Source: Planctomycetota bacterium (GTDB lineage Bacteria > Planctomycetota > Phycisphaerae > Phycisphaerales > UBA1924). From it: DNA of 64,000 bases. Each line of letters begins with the position of its first letter. Within the stretch, counting starts at the first letter, position 1. The DNA is taken from assembly GCA_024276195.1 (NCBI GenBank), contig JAJRXR010000021.1, forward strand, positions 56,688 to 120,687. Direction: 5' to 3'. Shown one piece after another: positions 26,989 to 40,000 of this stretch. The notes under the pieces are model-generated. The model made no database searches. It was not told where the DNA came from and saw nothing but the letters and a program-made list of their open reading frames with translations. The position numbers and the translations under genes are program-made.

Positions 26989-27971
26989 GCGATCGGCGCA
27001 GGCTGCTGATCTGGGGCGGCGGAGGGCTGGCGCTGGCGGCGGGGGTGTACCTGCTGGCGTTGGTGTTCATCCTGAGCCCGGCGGCGGAGCTGCGGGAACG
27101 GATCGCGCGTGCGCGAGAGATATCGCAGGGCCTGAGCGCGCAGATCGATCGGTTCGCGGACGCCGGCGATCGCCTCGGGGCGGTGGGGGCGACGATGCTG
27201 GCGCGAGATCGGGACGTGTTCGAGCATCGCCTGCGGGCGGGGCTGAGCGCGATCGCGACGGGGGCTGGTCTTGATGAGGTGGTGGTGACGAGCACGCCGC
27301 CGCGCGCGGCTGCGAACCCGGGCGCCAGCGTCCGGATGTCGGGGGGCTTTGGCGCCTTGCGCGCGCGCCTGCGCCGCCAGACGGATTTTTATATTGTTCG
27401 CGGGCGTGTCCAGGGCACGGGCACGCTGGAGGAGGCGCTGCGAACGCTCGCGATGCTCGAGGGGCAGGAATGGATCCACAGGATCGAGGGGTTGAGCCTC
27501 CGCCCGGTTGGGGGGGATCGCGAGCGGGTCGAGCTGAAAGTGGATTTCGGGATCGCGATGGCGGCGGACTTGGCGCCGCGGGATGCGGGGGCGCATGCGC
27601 CTGTTGCGTCTGAGGGGAGGCCCGAGGCTTTGGCGTTGGCTGGGCGGGTGGCGAAGCGGGGGCTGTTTCGGGTTCCGCCGAGGGCGCCCGAGGCGGCGCA
27701 GGTCCAGGCGCCCCAGCCGGTTGAGCCTCCGAAGGCGCCGCCCCCGCCCTATCAGGATTGGCGCCTGGCGGGGGTGATGGGGGGGACCCGGGCCGAGGCG
27801 GTGCTGGTGCATCGGGCCAGCGGGAAGTCGCGGGTGCTCGGGGCGGGGGAAGGGCTGCTCGGGGCGGTGTTTGAGGGGGGCGAGGGCGAGCGGGCGGTCT
27901 TCCGGATCGGGGACAAGCGGTACGAGGTTTTTCTGGGGAAGTCACTCGCAGATCGACGCGAGCTGAAATAG
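26985..27971 (+). CDS. GspM/PilO-like protein fused to a GspC HR-like domain
   Basis: The ATG overlaps the gspL stop (ATGA). The 328-aa product has a membrane helix at about 10-30, a coiled coil, and a PilO/GspM-like ferredoxin domain to about residue 195. A Pro-rich linker (about 230-255) leads to a C-terminal domain beginning DWRLAGVMGG, with EAVLVHRASGKSRVLGAGE and RYEVFLGKSL. This last part has the layout of the GspC homology region (PilP-like), which contacts the N0 domain of the secretin. A single protein may therefore replace GspM and GspC. No separate gspC is present in the window. The fusion is inferred by pattern, not by a profile search. Confidence 0.68.
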   Translation: MSDRRRLLIWGGGGLALAAGVYLLALVFILSPAAELRERIARAREISQGLSAQIDRFADAGDRLGAVGATMLARDRDVFEHRLRAGLSAIATGAGLDEVVVTSTPPRAAANPGASVRMSGGFGALRARLRRQTDFYIVRGRVQGTGTLEEALRTLAMLEGQEWIHRIEGLSLRPVGGDRERVELKVDFGIAMAADLAPRDAGAHAPVASEGRPEALALAGRVAKRGLFRVPPRAPEAAQVQAPQPVEPPKAPPPPYQDWRLAGVMGGTRAEAVLVHRASGKSRVLGAGEGLLGAVFEGGEGERAVFRIGDKRYEVFLGKSLADRRELK

Positions 27972-28036
27972 GTACACTGCGGGCGACGGGCAGGACGCCC
28001 ATCGCCCGCTATGGGCGGACGTGACGGAGCACGACA

Positions 28037-31000
28037 ATGAAGCGGCAACTCTCAGCCCGCGCCATCACGGCGTGGAGTCTCGCGGCGACGGCCGGATTCG
28101 CGGTCTCGGCGCGAGGCGGGCTCCAGCCCGAACCGGCGCCAGACGCGAGTTCTGACCTGGCCCCGGGCGCAGGCGACATCGGGGACGCGATCGAGCCCCG
28201 GATCCGGTTCAACTTTATCGAACTCCCGTTCGGCGAGGTCATGAACTTCATGGCCCGCGAGTCCGGGCTGCCCGTGATCCGCGAGGCGCCGCTGCCCCCG
28301 GGCGCGATGACGTTTATCAGCGCGGCCGACTACACGCTCGAAGAAGCGATCGAGATTCTAAACCTGAACCTGCGGATGCACGGCGCCCGCCTCGAACGCG
28401 GCGAGAAGTATCTGACGCTGCGTTCGATCGAGGACGCGGCCCGGCGCCCGACGCCCGTGCTCAGCGATGAGGATCTCGAGGGGATCGACCCGAGCAAGTT
28501 CCTGACGATCTACCTGCCCCTGAACAACGCGATCGCGTCGCAGGTGAGCGAGCAGATCGCGCCGCTGATCAAAGCGCCGGGGATGGTGCAGGCGATCGAC
28601 GCGCAGAACATGCTGATCATCGTCGAGACGGCGGCCCAGTGCAGGCGCCTGCGCGAGATTGTCAACCAGATCGACAGCGTTCGCCCGGCGGACATCGGGC
28701 TGCGGGTCTTCCCGGTGACGAACACATCGGCGGCGGGGCTGGCCGAGTCGTTGCGGGCGCTCGTGCCCGAGCGCGACCAGGTGATGACGATCGACAAGAA
28801 CGGGCAGCCGAAGATTGTCGAGGACGTGTCCAAGCCGCCGCTGAAGATCCAGGCGGACGAGCGCCTCAACGCGGTGATCGCGGTCGGACCGAGCCAGCGG
28901 ATGGGGACCATCGAGGAGCTGATCGCGCTGCTGGACACGCCCGAGACCGGGGCGCCCAGTGGGCGGCGGATGATGACGTTCACGCTCGCCGACGCTGACG
29001 CAACAGCCGCGGCGGCCCAGCTCGAGTCGCTGTTCCGGGCGCTGCCCGAGCGGCGCAGGCCGACGGTCCAGGCGCTGGCGGATGTGGGCAAGGTGGTGGT
29101 CGTCGCGTCGGCGGATCTGCTGGCGCAGTCCAAGGCGCTGCTCGAAGAGCTCGACCCGGGCCTGGGGGATGGGCAGGGGGCGGGCGTGCGCTCGGCGCGG
29201 GTGATCCCGCTCGAGCATGTGACATCGCAGCAGGCCGAGCAGATCGTTCGGCGCTTGCTCTCGCCCAGACAGAGCAAGGTCATCCGGTTTGCGCCGCTGC
29301 CCGGCGGATCTGGGCTTGTGGTCGCGGGGCCGAGCGGGGATGTGGAGCAGTTCGAGAAGCTGGTGCGCGGCCTGGATGTCCAGCCTGACCGGCGGCACGA
29401 GGCGCGCGTGGTGCGCATCACAGAGGGCGATCCGGCGCAGATTGTCGAGATGGCGCGGGGTGTGGAGGCGCTGACGGGCGATGAAGCGCGTGACCCTGTG
29501 CGCACGATCATCGACGCCGATTCTCGGTCTGTCACGCTCGTGGGCACACGCGAGGGCGTGACGCGGTTCGAGCAGCGCCTGCGCGCGGCGCAGTCGCAGG
29601 CGGGCGTAGAGCTTGAGACGAGGACGTACCGCCTGGACAGCGTCAACGCGACGCAGCTGAGCGGGCGTCTGAGCCGGCTGGCGCGTCCGTTGCTGACGCC
29701 GACGGACGGGTCGGCGTACCGGGCGCCGAGCTTTGAGGCGCTCGATGAGCTTGAGACGCTGGTGGTCCGGGCGCTGCCGGGGCAGTTTTCGACGATCGAG
29801 GGGCTGATCGATCAGCTCGACGGGGAGCGCGGTTCCGACCGGCGGCTGCAGGTGCTTGATCTGGTCGGGAGCGATCCCGAGGGGACGCTGGCGCGCGCGC
29901 TGGCGTTGTATGAGGAGCAGACACGCGGCCTGCCGGTGAGCGAGGCGGGGACGATCGACGCGGAGATCGACAAGGTTGCGGGGAAGCTGATTGTTCGGGC
30001 GAACGCCGCGGGGATGACGCGGTTCACGGGTCTGCTGCGTCAGGTGCAGCAGCTCATGCCCCCGGCGCGGACGACGCGGATCATCGACATCCAGCAGGTG
30101 AAAGCGGCGGACCTGATCGAGCCGTTGCAGGAGTTTCTGGCGTCGGGCGACCCGGTGGATCCGGGGCGTGAGACGCCCGAGCCGACGCTGCGGGTGATCG
30201 AGCGGACGAACTCGATCGTGGTGAAGGCCGAGGAGTTGCAGCACCGGGTGATCGCGGATTATGTGCGTCGCCTGGACAAGATCGAGCCGAGCGAGCTGCC
30301 GCCGCTGCGGTTGTTGCAGCTTCGCACGGCGGATGCGCTGGGCATCGCGTCGATGCTGCAGCAGCAGTACAACAAGCGTCCGTCGGCGGATCGCCTGGCG
30401 CGCCCGGTCGAGGTCCGGGCGGACGGGACGACGAACACGCTGATCGTGGCGGCGCACGAGGAGCTGCTGGGCGAGATCCGGGCGTTTGTGGACGAGCTGA
30501 ACACGGACGCGGACGAGCCGGAGCGGATTACGTTTTTGTTCCCGCTGAAGGTGGCGCGGGCGGTGGATGTGGCCAAGGCGATGGACAAGCTGTACCCGCA
30601 GCCGCCGATGCCTCGGGATCGGTACAACCGCCCGATGCCGTGGCTGCAGGAGCAGAAGGAGGTGACGGTCAGCGCGGACGCGTCGAGCAATAGTCTTATT
30701 ATCGACGCGATTGCGGACCGGCGCGAGTCGCTCGAGGAGCTTGCCGAGAAGCTCGACCGGGTGGAGGTGCCGCCGGTCGCGGAGCTGCGGACGTACCGGG
30801 TTGTGGAGGCGGACCTGAACGCGGTGGCGCGGATGCTCTCCGGGCTTGCACGCCAGGGGACGCTGGCGGGGCCGGCGCAGGCGGGCAAGGCGAAGGTGCA
30901 GGTCGTGATCGAGACCGAGCCGGCAAGCTCGACGCTGATCGTCGCGGGCGACGAGGTGACATTCGCGAAGGTCGAGCAGGTGCTCGCGTCGCTCGAAGCG

Positions 31001-34000
31001 GCGCCGATCGAGCGGGGGCTGCGGATCGTGCCGATCGCTAATGCGCAGGCTACGGTCATCCGGGACCGGGCGATGGCGATCTATGAGTCGCAGGTCGCGC
31101 AGATCCCGAGCGCGGGGTCGGTCAACGTTTCGGTCAACGATGAGACGAACACGCTGGAGGTTGTCGCCGACGAGAAGGCGATGAATCGGTTCCTGGGGAT
31201 CCTCGATGAGCTGCAGGACCAGATCGGCGCGGCGAGAGAGGTGCGCCTGATCGAGCTGCGCCTGGCGGCGGTGGGCGAGGTGATCGGGTTCCTCGAAGAG
31301 CTGGTCGAGGCGAGCGATTCGCTGCGCATCGGCGGCGGCCCGAGGCCGGTGTTTGAGCCGATCGAGACGACCAACTCGATCATGGTCGCGGCCCAGCCCG
31401 AGCAGTTTGCGATCATCGAACAGCTTGTCCGCTCGCTCGACGCGCAGCAGACGGGCGATCGCCCGCCGCTGCGGATCTTGCGGTTGCGATCGACCGAGGC
31501 GGGGAACCTGGCGCAGGTGCTCAACCGGTCGTACCAGCAGCGCCCGGTGGACGAGCGGACGCTCAAGCCGGTGAACATCCAGGCGGACCCGGCGACGAAC
31601 ACGCTGATTGTCTCGGCCCACCCGGACGTGTTGCCCGAGATCGAGCGGATCATCTCGGAGCTGAACGACGCGCAGTCATTCGATTCAGCGGCGAGGCAGA
31701 TCCGGATCTTCCCGCTGCGCGTGGCGCGGGCGGAGGAGCTGGCGAAGACCATCGATGAGATGTACCCGGAGCCGCCGATGCCGCGCGATTCGCGCGGGCG
31801 TCCGAGGCCCGATCTGCAGCTTCCCAAGGAGATCTTTGTCCGGGCGGACCGGGCGACGAACTCGCTGATTGTTGACGCGCCGACGGACCGGCTTGCGGGG
31901 TTTGAGCAGATCGTCGAGCAGCTCGACAAGGCGAGCCTGAGCGCGGATGTGGAGCTGCGGACGTACCGCGTGGCGCGGGCGGACCTGGCGGCGGTCGAGC
32001 GGACGATCCGTGATCTCGCGGACCGGGGGGCGTTGGCGACAACCGGGCAGGCGCCGGTGACGGTCAGCACCGAGCCGGCGAGCCGGACGCTGATCGTGTC
32101 CGGGCCGAGCGCGGTGTTCGAGCGGATCGAGTCGGTGCTTGCGGAGGTGGACGCGGGGGCGAACCGCCCGGTGACGGGGCTGAAGATGTACGCGCTCGAG
32201 CACACGCGGGCCGAGCGTCTGGCGCCGTTGCTCGAGGGGCTGCTTGAGACGAGGCTGCGCGAGCAGCAGCTCTCGGGGGAGGGAGTGATCGCCGGCGAGA
32301 CGGAGACGCTGCTCGACATTGTGTCGGACGGGGCGAGCAACACGCTGATTATTTCGGCGCCGGAATCAATCCTGGATATCGCCGAGCAGCTGATCGAGGC
32401 GCTCGATACCGAGGCGGCGAGCATCGGGCGGAGCGTGATCCGCGTGGCGCCGCTGACGTACGCCGAGGCGAGGTCGGTGGCGCAGACGATCAACGAGGCG
32501 CTGCCGACGATCGAGCTGCCTTCGGGCGGGCCGGTGCGAGTGATCGCGGCGGCGGGATCGAACGCGCTGCTGCTCTCGGGCAGCGAGAAGGACCTGGAGA
32601 AGATCGAGGCGCTGATCGACTCGCTCGATCGCCAGCCGTTCGACCCGGAAAAACCGGCGGTCGAGACGTTTATGTTGCAGCACGCCGACGCGCGGGCGAT
32701 CGCGGCGACGGTCGAGCGGCTGCTCGTTGACCAGCAGCAGACAGACCCGCGCATCCTCGCGCTGCAGCTCCGGTACACCCGCGGGCGGGTTCCTCTCCAG
32801 CCCAAGATCCGGGTCGAGGCGGAGCAGCGGACCAACAGCCTGATCGTGTCCGGCCCGGGTTCGACGATCGAGCTGGCGCGTGCGCTCATTGCGCGCCTCG
32901 ATCAGCAGGGCGAGGAGCCGGGGCGGACGGTGGTGACGTTCACGCCTGCCAAGGGAGACCCGGCGCGCCTGGCGCAGACCGTGCGTGAGATCGTCAAGGC
33001 GACCATGGCCCAGGGGCGGCGCCCGCTGGAGCTCACGCCCGAGCCTTCGACCGGGAGCGTGATTGTCATCGGGACGGACGAGCAGGTGGCGCGTGCGGTC
33101 GGGTTGTTGCAGGAGCACGACGACCGGACGGTCGGGATGCCGCTCGTTGAGATCCGGTCGTTTGATCTTGCGCACGCGGATGCGGACGCGGTGGCGAAGA
33201 CGGTGCAGTCGCTGCTGAGCGATCGGTCGCGTTGGCCCGAGGGGCTGTTGCGTGCAGAGCGTGCGGGGGTGTCGCTGCCGCGCCCGGCGCTCGAGGCGGA
33301 CCGCGGCTCGTCGCGCGTGATCGTCAGCGCTCCCGCCGCGCTTATGGCGATGGCTGAGCAACTCATCACCACCCTCGATCGCCCGTCGGCGTCGGGCGGC
33401 GTCGAGATCCGGGTCTTTACGCTGAGCGAGGGTGACGCGGGCTCGGTGGCCAAGGCGCTCGAACAGGCGTTGTCGATGGGCGTCTCTCCGGCCGAGCCCA
33501 GGCCCAGCGTCAGCGCCGAGGTGCGGAGCAACTCGGTCGTGGTCGCGGGATCGCGTCAGCGCGTCGAGATGGCGGCGGGCCTGATCGCCTCGATGGATTC
33601 GGTCGCGATGGAGACGAGCGAGATCGGCGTTCGGACGATCTTTCTTGAACACGCGCGGGCGGAGGCGCTGGCGCCGATCGTCGAGAGCGTGCTGACGCAG
33701 GATTCGGTGCTGTCGATGGCGCCCGAGTGGGGGCGTTGGCAGCTTGCCAACACCATGATCAACCGGGGACAGGCGCCGGATTTCAACGGGATCAGGGTCG
33801 CGCCCGAGCGCCGCCTCAACGCGCTGGTTGTCAGCGCCCCGCTGGCGATGCTGGAGCTGGCCGAGCAGGTGATCTCGGGGCTGGATGTGGACCCGGGCGA
33901 CGGGCCGGGCGGGGGGCGGGTGGTGCGCGTGATCACCCTGACCAACGCCGACGCGCAGGAGCTGGCGGGGAACATCGAGGCGGTGTTCGACGAGGACGCG

Positions 34001-37000
34001 ACCGGGGCGGCGGCGCCGACGGTGCGGGTCGATACCTCGAGCAACTCGCTGATTGTGCGCGCGACGAGCGGGCAGTTCGAGACGATCGAGTCGCTCGCCC
34101 AGACGCTCGACGCTGCGACGCTGACCACGCGATCGCAGATCCGGATGATCCCGCTTGACCGCTCGCGCGTGAGCGCGGCGGAGATGGCGCAGACGCTCAA
34201 ACGCCTGCTCGAACAGCGCGGCGGGGTCCGGGTTGACGTGATTTCCGCCGAGGAGCTGCTTGAAGGCGGAGAGGACGAGCCGGGCGCGTCGGCGCCAGTT
34301 GATCAGCTCCCGCTGCTCACCCCCGCGTGGGTCACGCTCTTTCAGCACGCGATGGGTCTGCTGGCGCTCGAGCCGATCGAGGTGGAGCCAAGCGAGAGCG
34401 CGACTGTGACGATCGCGGTTGATCCGGTGAGCAACACGCTGATGGTGGTGGGGTCGCCACGGATCACGGATCGGATTGCGGCGCTGGCGGCGGAGCTGGC
34501 GATGCAGATGCCCGTCGAACCGACGGGCGTGCGCATTGTTGAGTTGCCCGCCTCGCTGGATCCGGCGAGGGTGGCGCAGGTCGTGAACCAGACGGTGCGC
34601 CAGGTCGGGCGCAGCGGCGCGACGAACCCGGGCGGGTTCACCGGGCGCGTCTCGGTGAGCCCGGACACCCAGGGTCAGGCGCTGATCGTCTGGGCCAACG
34701 AGACGGACTTTGCCAGCGTGCGCGATCTGGTCTCGGGCCTTGCCCGGTTGAACCGATCCGATGAACTGGCGGTCAAGGTGTACCCGCTGCGGAACGTCTC
34801 GGCCAGGTCCGCGGCTTCGTCCGTGCGCGATCTCGTCAGCCCCAGACCGCGCGGGCGCCAGGCCCGGCGCGTCCGGACGCTGGACCTGAGCGTGCAGGGC
34901 AGCGACGGGCAGGTTGTCCGCCGGACGATCGACCCGGCCCGCGTGAGCGTGACGATGGACCCGGGGCAGGGCTCGCTGATCGTGACTGCCCCGAGCGATG
35001 CGCTCCAGCTTATTGACCGCTTTGTCGAGCTCATCGACCAGAGCCCGGCGGGCGAACGCCTCGCGATCCGTCAGTACACGCTCGAGTACGCGCGGGCGTC
35101 GGCCCTCTCGCGGACGCTTCAGGCGCTGTTCGACGCCCAGCGCCAGGGCGCGGGCGCCAACGAGCGCACGCGGGCAAGGTTTGTGGCCGACGATCGCACG
35201 AACGCGCTCCTTGTCACCGCGTCGGGCGAGCAGCACGCGGAGATTGAGCGGTTGCTCGCGGCGGCGGATATCTCGCTGGAGGACGACGAGCTGGAGCTGG
35301 CGATCATCCCGCTGCAGCTTGCGCGCCCGTCGGCGGTGCAGCAGATCATCGAGCAGGTTGTCATCGGGCGCGACCCGGCGATGCGCGAGAAGGTGCTCAT
35401 CTCGGCCCAGGACAACTCGGGTGTGTTCGTCGTGCGGGCGCCCAAAGAGAAGATCGCCCAGATCCGCGAGATCGTGGCCCAGGTCGATACGTCCGAGGCT
35501 GCGGCGTACCCGGTGCGTTCGATCAAGCTCGAGCGTGCCGACGCGCTGAGCGTGGCGGCGTCGCTGCAGGAGTTTTTCCAAAATCGCGCCCGCGTGGGGC
35601 AGGCTAGGAGCAACGGGCGGGGCGGGGGCGACGCGGCGATCGTGGGCGACCGGCGCTCGGGGACGCTCGTGATCGCGGCTTCCGACGAGGACTTTGAGCA
35701 GATCAGCGAGCTTGCGGCGCAGTTCGACGCGCCTGCGGCTGGGAAAGAGATTCAGTACAAGATCATCGAGCTGCAGCATGCGCGGGCGACGGATATTCGC
35801 GACAGCATCGAGAATATCGTGTACGACCTGCAGTGGGAGCGGTCGAGCAGGTTCCGGGGCAATGCAGATACGGGCAGCCAGGACCGCGTGCTCATCGAGG
35901 TCAACGAGCGCACCAACACAGTGCTCGTGTTCGGGCAGGGCGAGACTCTGGAGGTGCTCACGAAGATCATCGCGGACCTGGACCGGGCGCCGGGCGAGCA
36001 GGGCAAGCGCGTGGTGCGGGCGCTCACGGCCGAGGGGGCCGATCTCGATGCGCTGGCACGCCTGATTGAAGAGGTGACGGCGTCTCCCGGGTGGCGCTGG
36101 TGGATGGGGACGGACCCGGAGCAGGTCTCGGTCGAGGTGGACCGGGATCGGCGGTTGCTGATTCTGATTGGTGTCAAGGCGCGGGTGGACGAGGCGGCGG
36201 CTTACGTTGAAGAGATCGCGGCGGCCGGGGGCGACGACGGACGCTCGATTGTTCCAATCAGGCTTGAGCACGCGCGGGCGGACCGGGCGGCGAGCTCGCT
36301 GCAGCGGTTCTTCCGTGATCGCGCCCGGGCCGAGGGGCGCCGCGCGGACAGCGTCGCGATCATCGGCTCGCGCGAGGGGAACCTGATCATCGTCAGCGCC
36401 GACGAGGAGGATCTGGCGATTGTCCGCGAGCTGATCGAGCAGATCGACCTGCCGGACCTCGCGGCGGACCGGGAGATCCGCGTCTTTGCGCTGAGCAACG
36501 CCGAGCCGAGCGAGACGGCGCGGACGATCAACCAGATGATCTCGCGCACCGGTCGGGACGAGGACCGGGTGATTATTTCGGCGCAGGAGACGATGCGATC
36601 GCTGATCGTCTCGGCTCCAGGCGAGCGGATGGAAGAGATCGAGTCGCTGATCGGTCGCCTCGACGCGCTGCCGGGCGCCGAGCACGCGCAGATCGAGACG
36701 GTGACGCTCGAGGTGGCGCGTGCCAGCGCGGTGGCGCGCGAGCTGGAGATGGCCCTGCCCGAGAGCGTGCGTGTCGAGATCACGCCGGTGGCGCGGACGA
36801 ACTCGATCATGCTGACGGGGTCGCGTGAGGCGATCGCGCTCGCCCGGGCGCAGATCGAGGCGTTGGACATCGAGGCGCCGCGTGCGCCCGTTGAGTTCCG
36901 GCGCTACGAGGTCCAGCACACGACGGCGTCGGACATCGCGTACTCGCTGTCGGCGCTGCTGCGCAACCGCCCGCGGGGCGAGGGCGAGCCGGTCCCGGTG

Positions 37001-40000
37001 GTGGACGCGAACTTCAACGATGATGTGCTGAGCGTGACGGCGGGCGCCGACGAGATGCGGTTTATCGAATCGCTCGTCGAGCAGCTCGATGTGCCGCAGC
37101 AGACAGCGCGGACGACGGAGTTCATCAAGCTGGAGTTCGCGGGGGCTGCGCAGGCGGCCGATGCGCTGAAGGTATTTTATGGCCCGGGCTCGTTCGAGGC
37201 CCGGACGCCGGCGGAGCGGAACGTGACGATCGTTGCCGACCCGGCGTCCAACTCGCTGGTGGTCAGCGCCGACGAGAGCGTCTGGTCGGGGCTGCGCGGG
37301 CTGCTCGAAAAGCTCGACACGCCCGAGTACGACACGACGCAGCAGCTCGTGGTGATCCCGCTCACGCACGCGAGCGCGACGAGCGTGGCCCGGGCGCTCA
37401 ACGAGGGTCTGCGGGCGCCGCTGGAGAACCAGCTCGAGCGCGAGCGGGTGCGCCTGGAGGCGGAGCGGCGCGGGCAGAACGGGCGTGATGGGCGCGACGG
37501 CGCTGTGGCGCCGGCGGTGCTGATCGACGCCGAGGGCGTGCCGACGGTCTCGGCCGAGCGAGAGACCAACTCGCTGATCGTGTTTGCGGGTCGGAAGGAT
37601 CTCGAGCGGATCCGAGAGATTGTGGCGCAGCTGGACGTTCCCGACATTCTCAAGCTGCCCGAGGCGCGGCTGATCGCGCTGCGATCTGGGCGTGCGAGTG
37701 TGCTGGCTGAGGCGGTGCGTCGGGTATTTCTTGCACAGGACGACCCGGACAACCCGCGGCGCGTCATGGTGTACGGGGATGACTCGTCGAACGTGATCAT
37801 CGTCCGGGCCGAGGACGCGGAGTTCGAGCAGATTTCGCGCCTGGCCGAGCAGTTGCAGAGCCAGGCCGCGACGGCCGAATCAACACCCAGGGTGATGCGT
37901 CTGAGCCATGTCCCGGCGGCGCGTGTGCGTGAGACGGTCATGCGGACCTTTGCGCCGATCGCGGCCCAGCGGGGCGAGACGTTCGCCGTGGAGATCGATC
38001 GCGGCTCGAACAGCCTTGTCATCGCGGCCAGCGAGACGCTCCACGAGCAGATCAAGAGCATCGTCGAAGAGCTCGACCGCGCGAGCGCTCCAGAGGACGG
38101 GGGCGACAGCGCCGGGATTGGGCAGAATGTTTCAATCATCGAGGTCGTGAACAACGCGCCGGACGAGATCGTCGCGTCACTCGTGGCGCTCGGCGTGACC
38201 CAGGCGCAGCCAGCGGACCGACCCGTGCTTGTGTCCGAGCCGGTGAGACTGGTGGCGCTGACGACGCGGCGCGCAATCAGCGTGCTGGCCAACCCGAGCG
38301 ACGGTCGGGCCATTGAGCGGCTGATCCGCGAGCTCGACGCCAGCCCGATCCGCCCGGACGAGCAGTTGAAAGTCGTCAAGCTCTATGTGGCCGAGGCGCA
38401 GGGTGTGGCGAGGTTGCTCGGGCAGATGCTGACGCTCGACCCGAGCGGAGAGCGGTCGGGCGCCGCGAGCGGGCTGGTTGAGCAGGTGCGCCGCCTGAAC
38501 CTGATGCGCACCGGGATCGACGATGGCCCGGTGCGTCTGGATCTGTCGCGCCCGATCCGCCTGATCGCGGACCCGCAGACCAACTCGATCATCATCGGGT
38601 CGTCGGCGGCGAACGCAATCGCGGTCGCCGAGCTGATCGCGACCTTTGACACGCTGCCGATCGGCGAGGCCGTGACCGTCCGTGTGTTCCCGCTGAGAAA
38701 TGCGTCGGCAACGCGCCTTCAGACGATCATCGAGGATCTGTTCCGGCGCGGCGAAGAGATCCGGCGCATCCCCGGCACCCAGCGTCAGGGGCAGCCCACG
38801 ACGACGGTGGGGCGGGCGCTGGCGGGCTCGATCGCCGTGACGGTTGACGAGCGGACCAACGCGCTCGTGATCGCGGGGCGGGAGGAGGCGTTGGCGTTGG
38901 TCGAGGTGCTGCTCAAGGATCTCGACAACGGCGATTCAGAACGCGGGTGGATCGAGACAGAGCTGACCGTGCTCGAGTACGCCGACGCGGTGAGCATGGC
39001 GGACAAGCTCCGGCGTGTGCTCATTGATGGGCTTGGCGAGACGCCCGACGCGATCGGGCTGCGAACCCAGGTCGGGCGATTGCGGGTGGCGCTGCGCGAG
39101 GGCGGCGAGGCGGTTGTCAGCGACCGGTACGCGGTGATGTCCGGGCTGGTGATCGAGCCGGAGGAGAGCCTCAATGCGCTGATTCTTGTCGGCTCTCGGG
39201 CCAACATCGACGCGGTGCGCGAGCTGGTCAAGATTCTTGACGTTGAGCAGGCGTCTGCGGCGAATACGGTTCGCGTGATCCCGCTCAAGCACGCCTCGGC
39301 GGAGCGTGCAGCGGGAATCATCGAGGACGTGTTCTCGAAGCGAGAGGGGCAGCGGTCGTCCCGACCGGAGGACCGGGTCATCGTTTCTATCGATAACAGG
39401 ACGAACGCGCTGATCGTTTCGACGAGCCCGCGGAGCTTTGCACTGCTCGAGGGTTTGATTCGTACGATCGATACCGAGGAGGCGCGTTTCGCGGTGGGGC
39501 TGCACGTGATCCCGGCGCCGAACGCGGACGTCAACCGTCTGGCGCCGAAGATCCAGCGTCTGATGCGTGAGCGGATCAACGCGAGCCAGGTGCGCGGGGG
39601 AAGGCAGTCGGCGCTGGACGTGTTCCAGATCGAGGCCGAGCCAGCGACCAGCTCGCTGATCGTCGCGTGCTCGGATGAGAATCTTGAGCTGGTGTACGAG
39701 CTGATCGAGGCGTTGACGACGGGCGAGGTTGAGGCTGCGGGCGCAGACCGGACCGCGCTGATCCAGGTCGAGTCTCCCGGGCAGGCGGGGGTGATCGCCC
39801 AGGCGGTGCGAGAGCTGTATGTTGACCGGGAGAATACGCGCCGGGGAGAGCGGTCTGTCTCGGTGACGTCGAACGAGCGTCTGAACGCGCTGATTGTCAG
39901 CGGCACGGAGCGCGACATCGAGGCGATCCGGGAGCTTGTGACGCAGCTCGACGAGGCGCCGGTCGATCTGGTGCAGGAGATCAGGCGGGTGCGTCTCGAG

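Noticed and set aside
32366-37369. Minus-strand open frame of 1667 codons within the giant secretin gene (and a 1087-codon one at 28358-31621)
   Set aside because: These are mirror frames caused by high GC and regular codon use in the plus-strand gene. The translations are Arg/His/Leu-rich with no recognisable domain, while the plus frame is full of secretin modules.
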